Below are positions 50,872 through 59,464 of a stretch of 64,000 bases of DNA, piece by piece (the stretch's first letter is position 1; the number at the start of each line of letters is the position of its first letter). Position numbers and translations under genes: made by a program. The stretch lies in assembly GCA_025463545.1 (NCBI GenBank), contig JAODAR010000008.1:13369-77368 (forward strand). The letters are read 5' to 3'. A model generated the notes under the pieces. The model ran no database searches, was not told the DNA's origin, and saw nothing but the letters and a program-made list of their open reading frames with translations. This stretch comes from Microbacteriaceae bacterium (GTDB lineage Bacteria > Actinomycetota > Actinomycetes > Actinomycetales > Microbacteriaceae).

Positions 50872-52373
50872 GCGGTCACCTCCGGTGCGTGCGTCGCGGC
50901 GTACATGACGTTCTCGGGGGTTGCCGTCGTACGCGGGAACTCCGCCGTGATCCGGCCTTCCCGCACGACGAGTACACGGTCCGCCATACCCAGCACCTCC
51001 GGCAGTTCGGACGAGATCATCAGCAGCGCTACGCCGGTTCCGGCGAGCTCGGAGAGCAGGCGGTGCACCTCGGCCTTCGTACCCACGTCGATGCCGCGGG
51101 TCGGCTCGTCGACGATAAGCAGCATCGGCTGGGTGGCCAGCCACTTGCCGAGTACGACCTTCTGCTGATTGCCGCCGGAGAGCATCTGCGCCTCCGCGTC
51201 GAGGGCGTACGTCTTGACCTGCAGGCGTGCGGCCCACGTGCGGGCGCTCGGTTCTTCAAGCGAAGCGGTGATGAACCCGAAGCGCGCCAGTTTCTCGCGG
51301 ATCGCGAGCGTGATGTTGCTCTGCACGCCTGCAGACATCGCCAGGCCCTGCTTGCGCCGGTCCTCAGGCACGAAGCCGACGCCCAGACGCATCGCGGCCG
51401 TTGGGTTCCTTCCGGGAACCCGCACGCCGCCCATGCGCACCGATCCCGAGTCATAGGGGTCCACGCCGAACACCGCGCGGGCGATCTCACTGCGACCTGC
51501 ACCCACGAGGCCCGCCAGACAGACGATCTCGCCGGAGCGAACGGTGAAGCTGACGTCCTCGAAGACGCCGACGCTCGTCAGGTGCTCGACCTCAAGTACG
51601 GGCTCGCCGATCTGTGCCTCCTGCTTGGGGAACAGGTTGTCGACGCTGCGACCGACCATCTGACGGATGATCTTGTCTTCCGTCGTGTCGGTCGTGACGT
51701 TCGTCGCCACATAGCTGCCGTCCCGCATGACGGTGATGAGGTCGCAGAGGGCGAACACCTCATCGAACCGATGGGAGATGAAGATGAGGCCCTTGCCCTC
51801 GTCGCGGAGCTGGCGGGCGATGCCCATCAGGCGCTCGACCTCCACGCCAGACAGTGCCGCTGTCGGCTCGTCCATGATGATGACCTTCGCGCCGACCGAG
51901 ATCGACTTGGCGATTTCCACAACCTGCTGGTCGGCGATCGACAGGCCGCGCGCCTCCCGGTCGGGATCGATGGGCACGCCCAGCCGCTGCGTGAGCTCGC
52001 GAGTCTCGCGGCGCATCTTGGCGCGGTCGAGTGCGCCGAAACGGGTGTACGGCTGGCGGCCGATGAACAAGTTCTCGGCGACCGACAGGTCCGGGAACAG
52101 CGTCGGCTCCTGGTAGATGACCGCGATGCCCGCGGCCTTCGCCTCGCGCGTGTTGTGAAAGTCGACGCTCTCCCCTTCGAGCAGGAACTCGCCTGAGTCG
52201 CGGCGGTACAAGCCGCCGATGATCTTCACGAGCGTCGACTTGCCCGCGCCGTTCTCTCCGATGACCGCATGGATGGAGCCGGCCTCGAGGCGCAGATCTG
52301 CGCTGACCAGCGCGGCGACCGCGCCGAACGACTTGGTCACGCCATGGAGTTCCAGCAACGCGGTGTCAGTCAT
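50868..52373 (-). CDS. CUT2 sugar ABC transporter double ATP-binding protein (RhaT-like)
   Basis: 501 residues from ATG at 52373. First nucleotide-binding domain has intact Walker A GENGAGKST, signature LSIADQQ and Walker B VIIMDEPTAAL. The second has the degenerate GLVGAGRSEIA, signature LSGGNQQ and LLIVDEPTRGID, the usual pattern in ribose/rhamnose-type ATPases. Start overlaps the DUF4432 stop by 4 bp. Confidence 0.92.
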   Translation of the reverse strand: MTDTALLELHGVTKSFGAVAALVSADLRLEAGSIHAVIGENGAGKSTLVKIIGGLYRRDSGEFLLEGESVDFHNTREAKAAGIAVIYQEPTLFPDLSVAENLFIGRQPYTRFGALDRAKMRRETRELTQRLGVPIDPDREARGLSIADQQVVEIAKSISVGAKVIIMDEPTAALSGVEVERLMGIARQLRDEGKGLIFISHRFDEVFALCDLITVMRDGSYVATNVTTDTTEDKIIRQMVGRSVDNLFPKQEAQIGEPVLEVEHLTSVGVFEDVSFTVRSGEIVCLAGLVGAGRSEIARAVFGVDPYDSGSVRMGGVRVPGRNPTAAMRLGVGFVPEDRRKQGLAMSAGVQSNITLAIREKLARFGFITASLEEPSARTWAARLQVKTYALDAEAQMLSGGNQQKVVLGKWLATQPMLLIVDEPTRGIDVGTKAEVHRLLSELAGTGVALLMISSELPEVLGMADRVLVVREGRITAEFPRTTATPENVMYAATHAPEVTA

Positions 52374-53371
52374 GCTGCATCCACCTCGATCTCGATCGTA
52401 TAAGAACGGCTCTCGCCGGGCTCCAGTCGCGGAAGGGTTCCGCCGGCACGTGCCGCGGCACGGCCTTGGATCTCGGGGGTGTTCGCGGGCTCGAGGCCCA
52501 GCACGTAGTGTTTCGTGGCGGTCAGCTTCCACTGGAAGATCGCCGGGAGCGTCTCGGAGTAGCGCAGGGTCAACGTCAGTCCCCGGGCGGCGTTGGTGAC
52601 CCGGGCGACGCGCTCCGTGCCGGCGGTGTGGATGTACACCTGCTCGCGCGTGCCGACCACCGGCTCGCCGATCTCGGCCCGTTGGTCGAAACCCTGGACC
52701 GCGTCGGGGTCCCGCGGGGTCACGGACGTTGCGGGGATGTCGATGACGGTCCCGGCCTCGATTAGTGGCCAGCCGAGGTTCACGTGGTAGAGCACCATGT
52801 GCGGGCTCGAGCTCTCGGCCTCGTTCGTCACGGTGTCCTCGATCGTGAAGGAGGTGGAGCCGACCCGGGAGGTGATACGGCGTCGCAGCAGGAGGTTCTC
52901 CTGGAACACGCCAGACTGGCGCACCTCGCCGGCAACCGTGATCAGCTCGGGCGTCACCGTGACCTCTGTCACACGCGCCGACACGGCGCCGATGCGGCCG
53001 TGCATGCCCGAGACGCCGTCCTCATCGTCGGCGGAGGGACCGAAGCTGTCGAGTCCGCACGTCGTCACGAGGCCGCCACCGAAGGTCCGGAGCCAGCCAC
53101 GTCCCGCGGGCTCGTACACGTCGGGTCGGGTGATACCGGTCGAGGAGATCCATGCAAGCGGGACGCCGTTGATCGTCGCTGCGCCGATGTCGAGGGCGCG
53201 GTCGGGATGCACGTCGAACTCGAGGCCGCCGCCGTTCACTACCCGGAATCGGCGAGCACCGCGGGCGGGACCGTCGTCCTCGACGAAGCGATCGACGCGC
53301 GCGAACTGATCGAGCGAGCCGACCCGGAGGACGGCCTGCCCGACGGGGGTTCCGAAGATGTCAGCCAACCG
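52370..53371 (-). CDS. Aldose 1-epimerase-like DUF4432 protein
   Basis: 333 residues from TTG at 53371, which starts LADIFGTPVGQ within the end of the upstream gene (11-bp overlap). Galactose-mutarotase-like beta-sandwich: VVNGGGLEFDVHPDRALDIG, GGGLVTTCGLDSFG, SPHMVLYHVNLGWPLIEAG and KLTATKHYVLGLEPAN. Family members are thought to interconvert sugar anomers or related forms. Between the cupin and the importer genes; the same operon. Confidence 0.8.
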   Translation of the reverse strand, partial: RLADIFGTPVGQAVLRVGSLDQFARVDRFVEDDGPARGARRFRVVNGGGLEFDVHPDRALDIGAATINGVPLAWISSTGITRPDVYEPAGRGWLRTFGGGLVTTCGLDSFGPSADDEDGVSGMHGRIGAVSARVTEVTVTPELITVAGEVRQSGVFQENLLLRRRITSRVGSTSFTIEDTVTNEAESSSPHMVLYHVNLGWPLIEAGTVIDIPATSVTPRDPDAVQGFDQRAEIGEPVVGTREQVYIHTAGTERVARVTNAARGLTLTLRYSETLPAIFQWKLTATKHYVLGLEPANTPEIQGRAAARAGGTLPRLEPGESRSYTIEIEVDAA

Positions 53372-54608
53372 GACCAAGCTCCAGGTTGCCGGGGCCGAAG
53401 TGCTTGAGGATGACGACGTCGTCGGTCGTGCTGCGGTTGGTGATCGTGACGCCAGCGCGCGCCGCAGCCTCCGAGACGAAGAACTCGTCCTGGCTGAGCT
53501 GACCGAAGCGGATGACCGTGGCCGCCTGTGCGCCGTACCCGCCGAAGGTGCCGCCGCCCTGAACGAAGAGGGCGCCGTAGGCATCCTGGTCGGTGATGGT
53601 CACCGTCTCGCCCGGACGCACCGTAAGCTCCTTCGCGCTGAACGAGTTCGAGCGGAAGACGATCCAGTTCTCGACGTAGCTGCCGCCGGCGCCGCCGTCG
53701 GCCGCCGAAGTCGCAGTCGGGTAAGGACGCATGAACCGGTTGGGGACGAAGTCAACGTCGACGTTCTTCTCCCAGTCGAGCAGGTCGAGCAGGAACTCGT
53801 AGTCGCCGTGGTGCGCCTCGGGCACGTCCTTCCAGAGGAGCTCCTCGGGAACCTCCTGGTTGTTGCTCCACGATTCGCACATCGCGAACACGTCGCTCGC
53901 GGACTGCGGCTCGTAGGTGCAGATGCTGGCCGGGGCGTGCAGAACGCCCGCCGGGATGTCCCATCCGGTTCCGAGCTGAGTGCGGTAGCCGAGTGAGAGG
54001 TCGGTGATGCGGTTGTCGCCGCCATCGGCGAAGCGCATGAGGCGCTCCCTGACCTGGTCACGTGTGGTGCCCGGCTGGAACCCGAAGAACGAGATCGGTT
54101 GCATACCGAGGTTGTCGTTCATGTGGGGCGAGTAGTAGTACGCCTCGGGCTTTCCCACCTTGTCGACAAGCGCGGCCTTCTCGTCTGAGTGGTGCACGTG
54201 GAAGGGCAACGGCATCAGATTGTCATAGAACTTGGAGTACATGGTCCAGCCGCCGAAGCCGTCCCACAGGCGCCCCCCGATCAGGTCGGCCTTGTGGTGG
54301 TCGACGAACTCGTCGAACGGCAGGAGTCCGCCGTCGGGGTCGATCACCAGGCTGAGGCCCTCGTGCGCGCCGGTCAGCGGGCCGTTGTCGGCGCGGATGG
54401 AGGAGGCGAGCCAGCGCTCATCGATGCCACCTCGGCCCTGGCCGAGCGGGAAGTAGTCATCGGGGTGCAGGCGGATGCGCTTGCCCGGTGTGCAGAACGC
54501 GCGGGGTACCCAGGCGGGCGCGAATCGGACGACGCCGTTGCCCGCGGCCAGTGTGCGATCGTATGCAGCTGCCGACGTCACAACGTTTTCGTAGGTCTCA
54601 GAGGTCAT
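53361..54608 (-). CDS. Cupin-type, mannose-6-phosphate-isomerase-like sugar enzyme
   Basis: 415 residues from ATG at 54608, the first gene of the ten-gene minus-strand operon. Cupin metal residues are suggested by PLPFHVHHSDEKAAL and WDIPAGVLHAPASIC. RIRLHPDDYFPLG and EAYYYSPHMNDNLGMQPIS are other features. It resembles class I phosphomannose-isomerase-type cupins, more likely acting on an unphosphorylated sugar here. Its TTGACG/TACTGT promoter lies 85-113 bp upstream. Confidence 0.72.
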   Translation of the reverse strand: MTSETYENVVTSAAAYDRTLAAGNGVVRFAPAWVPRAFCTPGKRIRLHPDDYFPLGQGRGGIDERWLASSIRADNGPLTGAHEGLSLVIDPDGGLLPFDEFVDHHKADLIGGRLWDGFGGWTMYSKFYDNLMPLPFHVHHSDEKAALVDKVGKPEAYYYSPHMNDNLGMQPISFFGFQPGTTRDQVRERLMRFADGGDNRITDLSLGYRTQLGTGWDIPAGVLHAPASICTYEPQSASDVFAMCESWSNNQEVPEELLWKDVPEAHHGDYEFLLDLLDWEKNVDVDFVPNRFMRPYPTATSAADGGAGGSYVENWIVFRSNSFSAKELTVRPGETVTITDQDAYGALFVQGGGTFGGYGAQAATVIRFGQLSQDEFFVSEAAARAGVTITNRSTTDDVVILKHFGPGNLELGPVG

Positions 54609-54692
54609 CAGCGACGCTCTTCCTTCAGTCCGTGCGTCACCAGGGGAAGGCGCCGCTGCCAACAATACGGGTTCAATGAACCACGTCTGGGG

Positions 54693-54741
54693 ACAGTAAC
54701 ACCGCGCTCAAGATGCGTCAACGTTTGTGAACAACACACAA
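54693..54741 (-). promoter_or_regulatory. Promoter and candidate DeoR operator of the sugar operon
   Basis: On the minus strand TTGACG (54721-54716) and TACTGT (54698-54693) are 17 bp apart, an excellent sigma-70-type match for the operon starting at 54608. Immediately upstream is TTGTG-N7-CACAA (54725-54741), containing the half-site TTGTGAACA. The divergent DeoR gene starts at 54830, so this gap is the natural control region for both. Confidence 0.65.
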
Positions 54742-54829
54742 TCGGTCGCAGGTAAATAGAGAACATATGCCCGCTATTGTTAGATTTCGTCGAATGTTAA
54801 CACTCATATCACAAAGGAACGGGACCGTC

Positions 54830-55591
54830 ATGGCCGCGACCGGCAGCACCGAATCGCAGGAGCGACGCAAGCAATTGCTGGCCTCGCTCGAGCATGAGAA
54901 CGTCATCCGGCTGACCGAGGCGGCTGAGGCCCTGGGCGTCTCGGCGATGACCATCCGGCGGGATCTGGCAGACCTCGAGGCCGAAGGGCTGCTGCGACGC
55001 GTGCGGGGCGGGGCCATCTCCGTGATCGGCCCGCGGCCCTTCGAGGAGCGGCGCTCGGTGCGCTCCCGCGCGAAGGAGATCATCGCCGACAAGGCACTCG
55101 CGCTCGCCCCGCGGTTCGGCTCGATCGCTCTCGACGCGTCGACGACGGTCGAGACCATGGCGAGCAAACTGGGTCCACGATCAGGCCTCATTGTGAGCAC
55201 GAACTCCTACCCGACGTATGCGACCCTCAAGGGCGCCGTCGGCGTGACCCCCATCCTCATCGGCGGTGAGACCGAAGAGTCGACGGACACCTTCGTGGGC
55301 CCGCTGGCCGTGCAGGCCGCGCAGTCCCTGCGCTACATTCGGTTCTTCACCTCGGCGAGCGCCGTCGATGCCAACTTCGGCACGACGGAGGTCTCACTCG
55401 CCGAAGCCCAGATGAAGCAGGCCTTCGCCCGAGTCTCAAAGGAGATCGTGCTCTGCGTCGACTCGTCGAAGCTCCACCAGGAGGCCACGGCGGCATCCCT
55501 CGAACTGTCGAAGGTGGCGGTGCTCATCACCGAACTCGCCCCGAGCGACGGCCGGCTCGACGAGTTCCGAGACCACGTTGAGTTGCGCTGA
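54830..55591 (+). CDS. DeoR-family transcriptional regulator of rhamnose genes
   Basis: 253 residues from ATG at 54830 with AAAGGAACGGG upstream; earlier in-frame starts lack a site. N-terminal helix-turn-helix ENVIRLTEAAEALGVSAMTIRRDLADLEAEGLLRRVRGGA is classic DeoR. The effector domain has ALDASTTVETMASKLG, LIVSTNSYPTYATL and VLCVDSSKLHQEATA. Phosphorylated ketose is the usual effector. Flanked by the cupin-to-kinase operon on one side and the rhamnose aldolase gene on the other, so it probably governs both. Confidence 0.9.
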   Translation: MAATGSTESQERRKQLLASLEHENVIRLTEAAEALGVSAMTIRRDLADLEAEGLLRRVRGGAISVIGPRPFEERRSVRSRAKEIIADKALALAPRFGSIALDASTTVETMASKLGPRSGLIVSTNSYPTYATLKGAVGVTPILIGGETEESTDTFVGPLAVQAAQSLRYIRFFTSASAVDANFGTTEVSLAEAQMKQAFARVSKEIVLCVDSSKLHQEATAASLELSKVAVLITELAPSDGRLDEFRDHVELR

Positions 55592-55615
55592 GGCACCGCA
55601 TCCCAACTGTGATCT

Positions 55616-55644
55616 TTCGTGAAATCGGCTGTTATATTTCACAA
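55616..55644. promoter_or_regulatory. Inverted repeat operator in front of the rhamnose aldolase gene
   Basis: GTGAAAT (55619-55625) and ATTTCAC (55636-55642) form a perfect 7-bp inverted repeat with a 10-bp spacer, flanked by TTTC and AA. The right half reads TTGTGAAAT on the minus strand, close to the TTGTGAACA half-site before the divergent operon. A TTATAT at 55632-55637 may be a -10 element inside it. Likely bound by the adjacent DeoR regulator. Confidence 0.6.
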
Positions 55645-55712
55645 CTGCGCACATGCGGCATATCATCAGCGATCAGACACCTTCACCGACGCAGGAGCAG
55701 GAGCACAGCACG

Positions 55713-57749
55713 ATGACGAACCGGACCACGGCCGAACTGGTCGCTCGCAGCAACAGGCTGGGCAGCGACCCCACGATCACCAACTACGCCGGCGGCAACA
55801 CATCGGCCAAGGGCACCGACACCGACCCCGTCACAGGCGAGCCGGTCGAGCTGCTGTGGGTCAAGGGTTCCGGCGGTGATCTCGGCACGCTGACCCCCGC
55901 GGGTCTTGCCGTGCTGCGCCTCGACCGGCTCCGCGCCCTGCGGAACGTCTACCCGGGGTTGGAGCGCGAGGACGAGATGGTGGTCGCCTTCGGCTACTGC
56001 CTGCACGGGACCGGCGGCGCGGCGCCGTCGATCGACACCTCGATGCACGCGCTGGTCGACGCCAAGCACGTCGACCACCTGCATCCCGACGCCGGTATCG
56101 CGATCGCCACCGCCGCGGACGGCGAGAAGCTCACCGAGCAGATCTTCGGCACCAGGGTGGTGTGGGTGCCGTGGCGCCGCCCCGGCTTCCAGCTCGGTCT
56201 CGACATCGCGGCCATCAAGGAGCAGAACCCGGATGCCGTTGGCTGCATCCTCGGCGGGCACGGCATCACGGCGTGGGGCGACACCTCGGAGGCGTGCGAG
56301 GCGAACAGCCGCTGGATCATCGACACCGCCCAGGCCTACATCGACGCGAACGGCTCAAAGACACCGTTCGGCAGTGCGGTCGCCGAGAACACCGCGCTGC
56401 CGCAGGACGCGCGGCGCGCCAAGGCCGCCGCCCTCGCCGCCACCATTCGAGGCATCGCCTCGCAGGACAGGCCGATGGTCGGCCACTTCACCGACGACCC
56501 GCGCGTGCTGGAATTCCTGGGCAGCGCCAACGCTCCGAACCTCACAGCCCTCGGCACGAGCTGCCCCGACCACTTCCTGCGCACCAAGGTCAAGCCCATG
56601 TTGCTCGACCTGCCGGCCGGTGCCTCCGTCGAAGACTCGATCAATCGCCTCAAGACGCTGCACGAGGCGTACCGCGCGGACTACACCGCGTACTACGAGA
56701 AGTACGCCACTCTCGACAGCCCCGCCATGCGCGGTGCCGACCCGGCTATCGTGCTCGTCCCCGGCGTCGGAATGTTCAGCTACGGCGCCACCAAGCAGAC
56801 CGCTCGGGTGGCCGGCGAGTTCTATCTCAACGCCATCAACGTCATGCGCGGCGCGGAGGCGCTCTCCACGTACCGCCCAATCTCCGACCAGGAGAAGTTC
56901 CGCATCGAGTACTGGGCGCTCGAGGAGGCGAAGCTTCAGCGGATGCCGAAGCCCAAGACCCACCAGGGCCGGATCGCCCTCGTGACCGGCGCAGCGTCAG
57001 GCATTGGCAAGGCCATCGCCACGCGCCTTGCGGCCGATGGCGCATGCGTCGTCGTCGCGGACCTCGACCTGAACAAGGCCCAGGCCGCGGCGGCGGAACT
57101 CGGTTCCGCCGACATCGCCGTCGGCGTCGCCGTCGACGTGTCCGACGCCGGAGCGGTGAAAGCCGCGGTCGATGCGGCCCTGCTCGCCTTCGGCGGTCTG
57201 GATCTCGTTGTGAACAACGCAGGCCTTTCGATCGCGCACTCGCTGTTGGAGACCACCGAGGCGGAATGGGATCTGCTGCACGACGTCATGTCCAAGGGAT
57301 CGTTCCTGGTCTCGCAGGCCGCGGCGACCCCCCTCATCGAACAGGGCATGGGCGGGGACATCGTCTACATCTCATCGAAAAACTCGATCTTCGCCGGTCC
57401 GGACAACATCGCGTATTCGGCCACCAAGGCCGACCAGTCGCACCAGGTCCGTCTGCTGGCGGCCGAGCTCGGCGCCTACGGCATCCGCGTCAACGGCATC
57501 AACCCCGACGGCGTCGTGCGGGGCTCCGGCATCTTCGCGTCGGGCTGGGGTGCCAACCGTGCCAAGACCTACGGGGTCAAAGAAGAAGACCTCGGCCAGT
57601 TCTACGCCAACCGCACGATCCTGAAGCGAGAAGTGGTCCCAGAGAACGTCGCCGACGCCGTGTGGGTGCTCACCGGCCCCGAGCTCAGCCGCACGACCGG
57701 GCTGCACATCCCCGTCGACTCCGGCGTCGCCGCCGCGTTCCTCCGCTGA
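55713..57749 (+). CDS. rhaD: Bifunctional rhamnulose-1-phosphate aldolase/lactaldehyde dehydrogenase
   Basis: 678 residues from ATG at 55713 (GGAGCAGGAGC upstream); an in-frame ATG at 55653 overlaps the operator region. N-terminal class II aldolase domain (about 1-400): TNYAGGNTSAKGTDTD, WVKGSGGDLGTL, VDHLHPDAGIA and LGGHGITAWGD with zinc ligands. C-terminal SDR domain (about 425-675): TGAASGIGKAIA, NNAGLS, and catalytic YSATK. Splits L-rhamnulose 1-phosphate into DHAP and L-lactaldehyde, and the SDR part oxidises the latter to lactate. Followed by rhaB. Confidence 0.93.
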   Translation: MTNRTTAELVARSNRLGSDPTITNYAGGNTSAKGTDTDPVTGEPVELLWVKGSGGDLGTLTPAGLAVLRLDRLRALRNVYPGLEREDEMVVAFGYCLHGTGGAAPSIDTSMHALVDAKHVDHLHPDAGIAIATAADGEKLTEQIFGTRVVWVPWRRPGFQLGLDIAAIKEQNPDAVGCILGGHGITAWGDTSEACEANSRWIIDTAQAYIDANGSKTPFGSAVAENTALPQDARRAKAAALAATIRGIASQDRPMVGHFTDDPRVLEFLGSANAPNLTALGTSCPDHFLRTKVKPMLLDLPAGASVEDSINRLKTLHEAYRADYTAYYEKYATLDSPAMRGADPAIVLVPGVGMFSYGATKQTARVAGEFYLNAINVMRGAEALSTYRPISDQEKFRIEYWALEEAKLQRMPKPKTHQGRIALVTGAASGIGKAIATRLAADGACVVVADLDLNKAQAAAAELGSADIAVGVAVDVSDAGAVKAAVDAALLAFGGLDLVVNNAGLSIAHSLLETTEAEWDLLHDVMSKGSFLVSQAAATPLIEQGMGGDIVYISSKNSIFAGPDNIAYSATKADQSHQVRLLAAELGAYGIRVNGINPDGVVRGSGIFASGWGANRAKTYGVKEEDLGQFYANRTILKREVVPENVADAVWVLTGPELSRTTGLHIPVDSGVAAAFLR

Positions 57750-57756
57750 GCCGACC

Positions 57757-57825
57757 ATGACCAGCGCAGCTGTCGTCGCGATCGACCTGCTCACCATCTC
57801 ACCGATGACCATTGAGAACTCATGA
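57757..57825 (+). CDS. Putative 22-residue leader ORF coupled to rhaB
   Basis: ATG at 57757, seven bases past the aldolase stop, opens MTSAAVVAIDLLTIS... and ends with a TGA that overlaps the rhaB ATG (ATGA). The first residues, VVAIDL, echo VVAAVDL at the start of RhaB, so it could be a duplicated start or a coupling peptide. It has no strong ribosome site; short size keeps this tentative. Confidence 0.35.
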   Translation: MTSAAVVAIDLLTISPMTIENS

Positions 57826-59267
57826 GCAAGCGATCGGGGGGCGTGGTCGCGGCCGTCGACCTGGGCGCGACCAGCGGACGCGTGATCCTCGGCCACGTCG
57901 GGCATGACCAACTGCGGCTGACGGATGTCGCGCGCTTCGCCAACGCGCCCGTGCGCACCCTCGACGGGCTGCACTGGAGTGTGTTGGAGCTGTACCGCGA
58001 CGTGGTTGAGGGACTCGCGGCCGCGGTCCGCGAAGAGCCGCAACTCGCCAGCATCGGCATCGACTCCTGGGCGGTTGACTACGCGCTGATGCGTGACGGC
58101 CGGATGCTCGGCACCCCTTATGCGTACCGCGACGAGCGCAACCTCTCCGCCGTCGACGCCGTGCACGCGAAGGTCTCGGCCGAGGAGCTGTACGCCGTCA
58201 ACGGCCTGCAGCACCTGTCGTTCAACACCGTCTTTCAGCTGGCCGCCGACCGGCAGGTCGGCACTCTGGATCTCGCGGACTCCTTCCTCCTGCTGCCCGA
58301 CTTGCTCGGCTTCTGGCTCACCGGCCGCAGCGTCACCGAACGTACCAACGCTTCCACCACCGGACTGCTCGGGGTCAAGTCCGGCGAGTGGGATTTCGCG
58401 TTAGCGGAACGCCTCGGCATCCCGCGCCGCATCTTCCGCTCGCTCGTCGACGCGGGGACGGAGATCGGTGGGCTGGTCCCCTCCGCGACACGGGGTGTCG
58501 GCTCGACGCGCGCGGTGGTCACCTCCGTAGGATCGCACGACACGGCCTCGGCGATCGTCGCCATCCCGGCATCCGGTCCCGACTACGCGTACATCTCGAG
58601 CGGCACCTGGTCTCTCGTCGGCGTCGAGCTGCAGCGCCCGGTGCTCAGTGAGGCGAGCCGGGTCGCCGGGTTCACCAACGAGGGCGGCGTCGACGGCCGC
58701 GTTCGCTACCTGCACAACGTGATGGGCCTCTGGCTGCTGAGCGAGTGCGTGCGAGACTGGGAGAAAAGGGGCGAGACGATCTCGCTGCCGACGCTCATCG
58801 AGCAGGCAGCCGCGGTGTCGACGGAGGTCCCCGTCTTCGACGCCGACGACGAGGCGTTCCTGGCACCCGGAGGCATGGCGGGCCGCATCGCCGCCTGGTT
58901 CGACCAGCGCGGCATCCCGTTTCCCGTGAGCCGGCCGGAGCTGGTGCGCTCGATCCTGCAGAGTCTGGCGGATGCCTACGCCCGCTCGATAGCGGCGGCG
59001 ACCGCCCTCAGCGGCGCGACCGTCTCCGTCGTGCACATCGTTGGAGGCGGAAGCCAGAACACACTCCTCTGCCAGCTCACCGCCGACACGACCGGACTGC
59101 CGGTGATCGCCGGACCCGTTGAGGCCACGGCGATCGGCAATGTGCTTGTTCAGGCGCGAGCACAAGGGTTCGTCGCGGGCGATCTCGAAGCGCTCCGCGC
59201 CCTGGTCGTCGCCGCCTTCCCGGTCACACGCTACGAACCCTCTCCCGGGACGACGCCGACGGCGTAG
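57822..59267 (+). CDS. rhaB: Rhamnulokinase
   Basis: 481 residues, FGGY family. Phosphate 1 motif VDLGATSGRVILG, then LYRDVVEGLAAAV, GIDSWAVDYALM, YRDERNLSAVDAVH, GRSVTERTNASTTGLLG and SHDTASAIVAIP, all typical of RhaB. ATP-binding IVGGGSQNTLLCQLTAD near the end. Phosphorylates L-rhamnulose to L-rhamnulose 1-phosphate for the aldolase encoded just upstream. Last gene of the plus-strand rhamnose unit. Confidence 0.93.
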   Translation: MSKRSGGVVAAVDLGATSGRVILGHVGHDQLRLTDVARFANAPVRTLDGLHWSVLELYRDVVEGLAAAVREEPQLASIGIDSWAVDYALMRDGRMLGTPYAYRDERNLSAVDAVHAKVSAEELYAVNGLQHLSFNTVFQLAADRQVGTLDLADSFLLLPDLLGFWLTGRSVTERTNASTTGLLGVKSGEWDFALAERLGIPRRIFRSLVDAGTEIGGLVPSATRGVGSTRAVVTSVGSHDTASAIVAIPASGPDYAYISSGTWSLVGVELQRPVLSEASRVAGFTNEGGVDGRVRYLHNVMGLWLLSECVRDWEKRGETISLPTLIEQAAAVSTEVPVFDADDEAFLAPGGMAGRIAAWFDQRGIPFPVSRPELVRSILQSLADAYARSIAAATALSGATVSVVHIVGGGSQNTLLCQLTADTTGLPVIAGPVEATAIGNVLVQARAQGFVAGDLEALRALVVAAFPVTRYEPSPGTTPTA

Positions 59268-59272
59268 TGGCT

Positions 59273-59294
59273 GTCGTCGCCTTGCGGCGGCGAC
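59273..59294. terminator. Weak hairpin after rhaB
   Basis: GTCGTCGCC (59273-59281) and GGCGGCGAC (59286-59294) form a 9-bp stem with one wobble and a TTGC loop just past the rhaB stop. No T-tract; low confidence as a terminator. Confidence 0.35.
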
Positions 59295-59464
59295 GTCACG
59301 GGCCCCGCCCGTAGCCGCGATGCCCAGGTCAAGTAGCTCGTTGACCAGAGGTGACGATCGTCAGATCCGCCGGCGTCTAGCTGTCGCTGAGGTGGCACCA
59401 TCATCGACGGCGTCAACAGAATGTGCGCCCTCGGCGCGCCCACCGGGACAGAGGCACGTCGACG

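Noticed and set aside
49847..51237. Long upstream extensions of the two CUT2 permease frames
   Set aside because: The extra residues are Arg-rich antisense-like sequence overlapping neighbouring genes; strong ribosome sites or ATGA couplings support the shorter starts.
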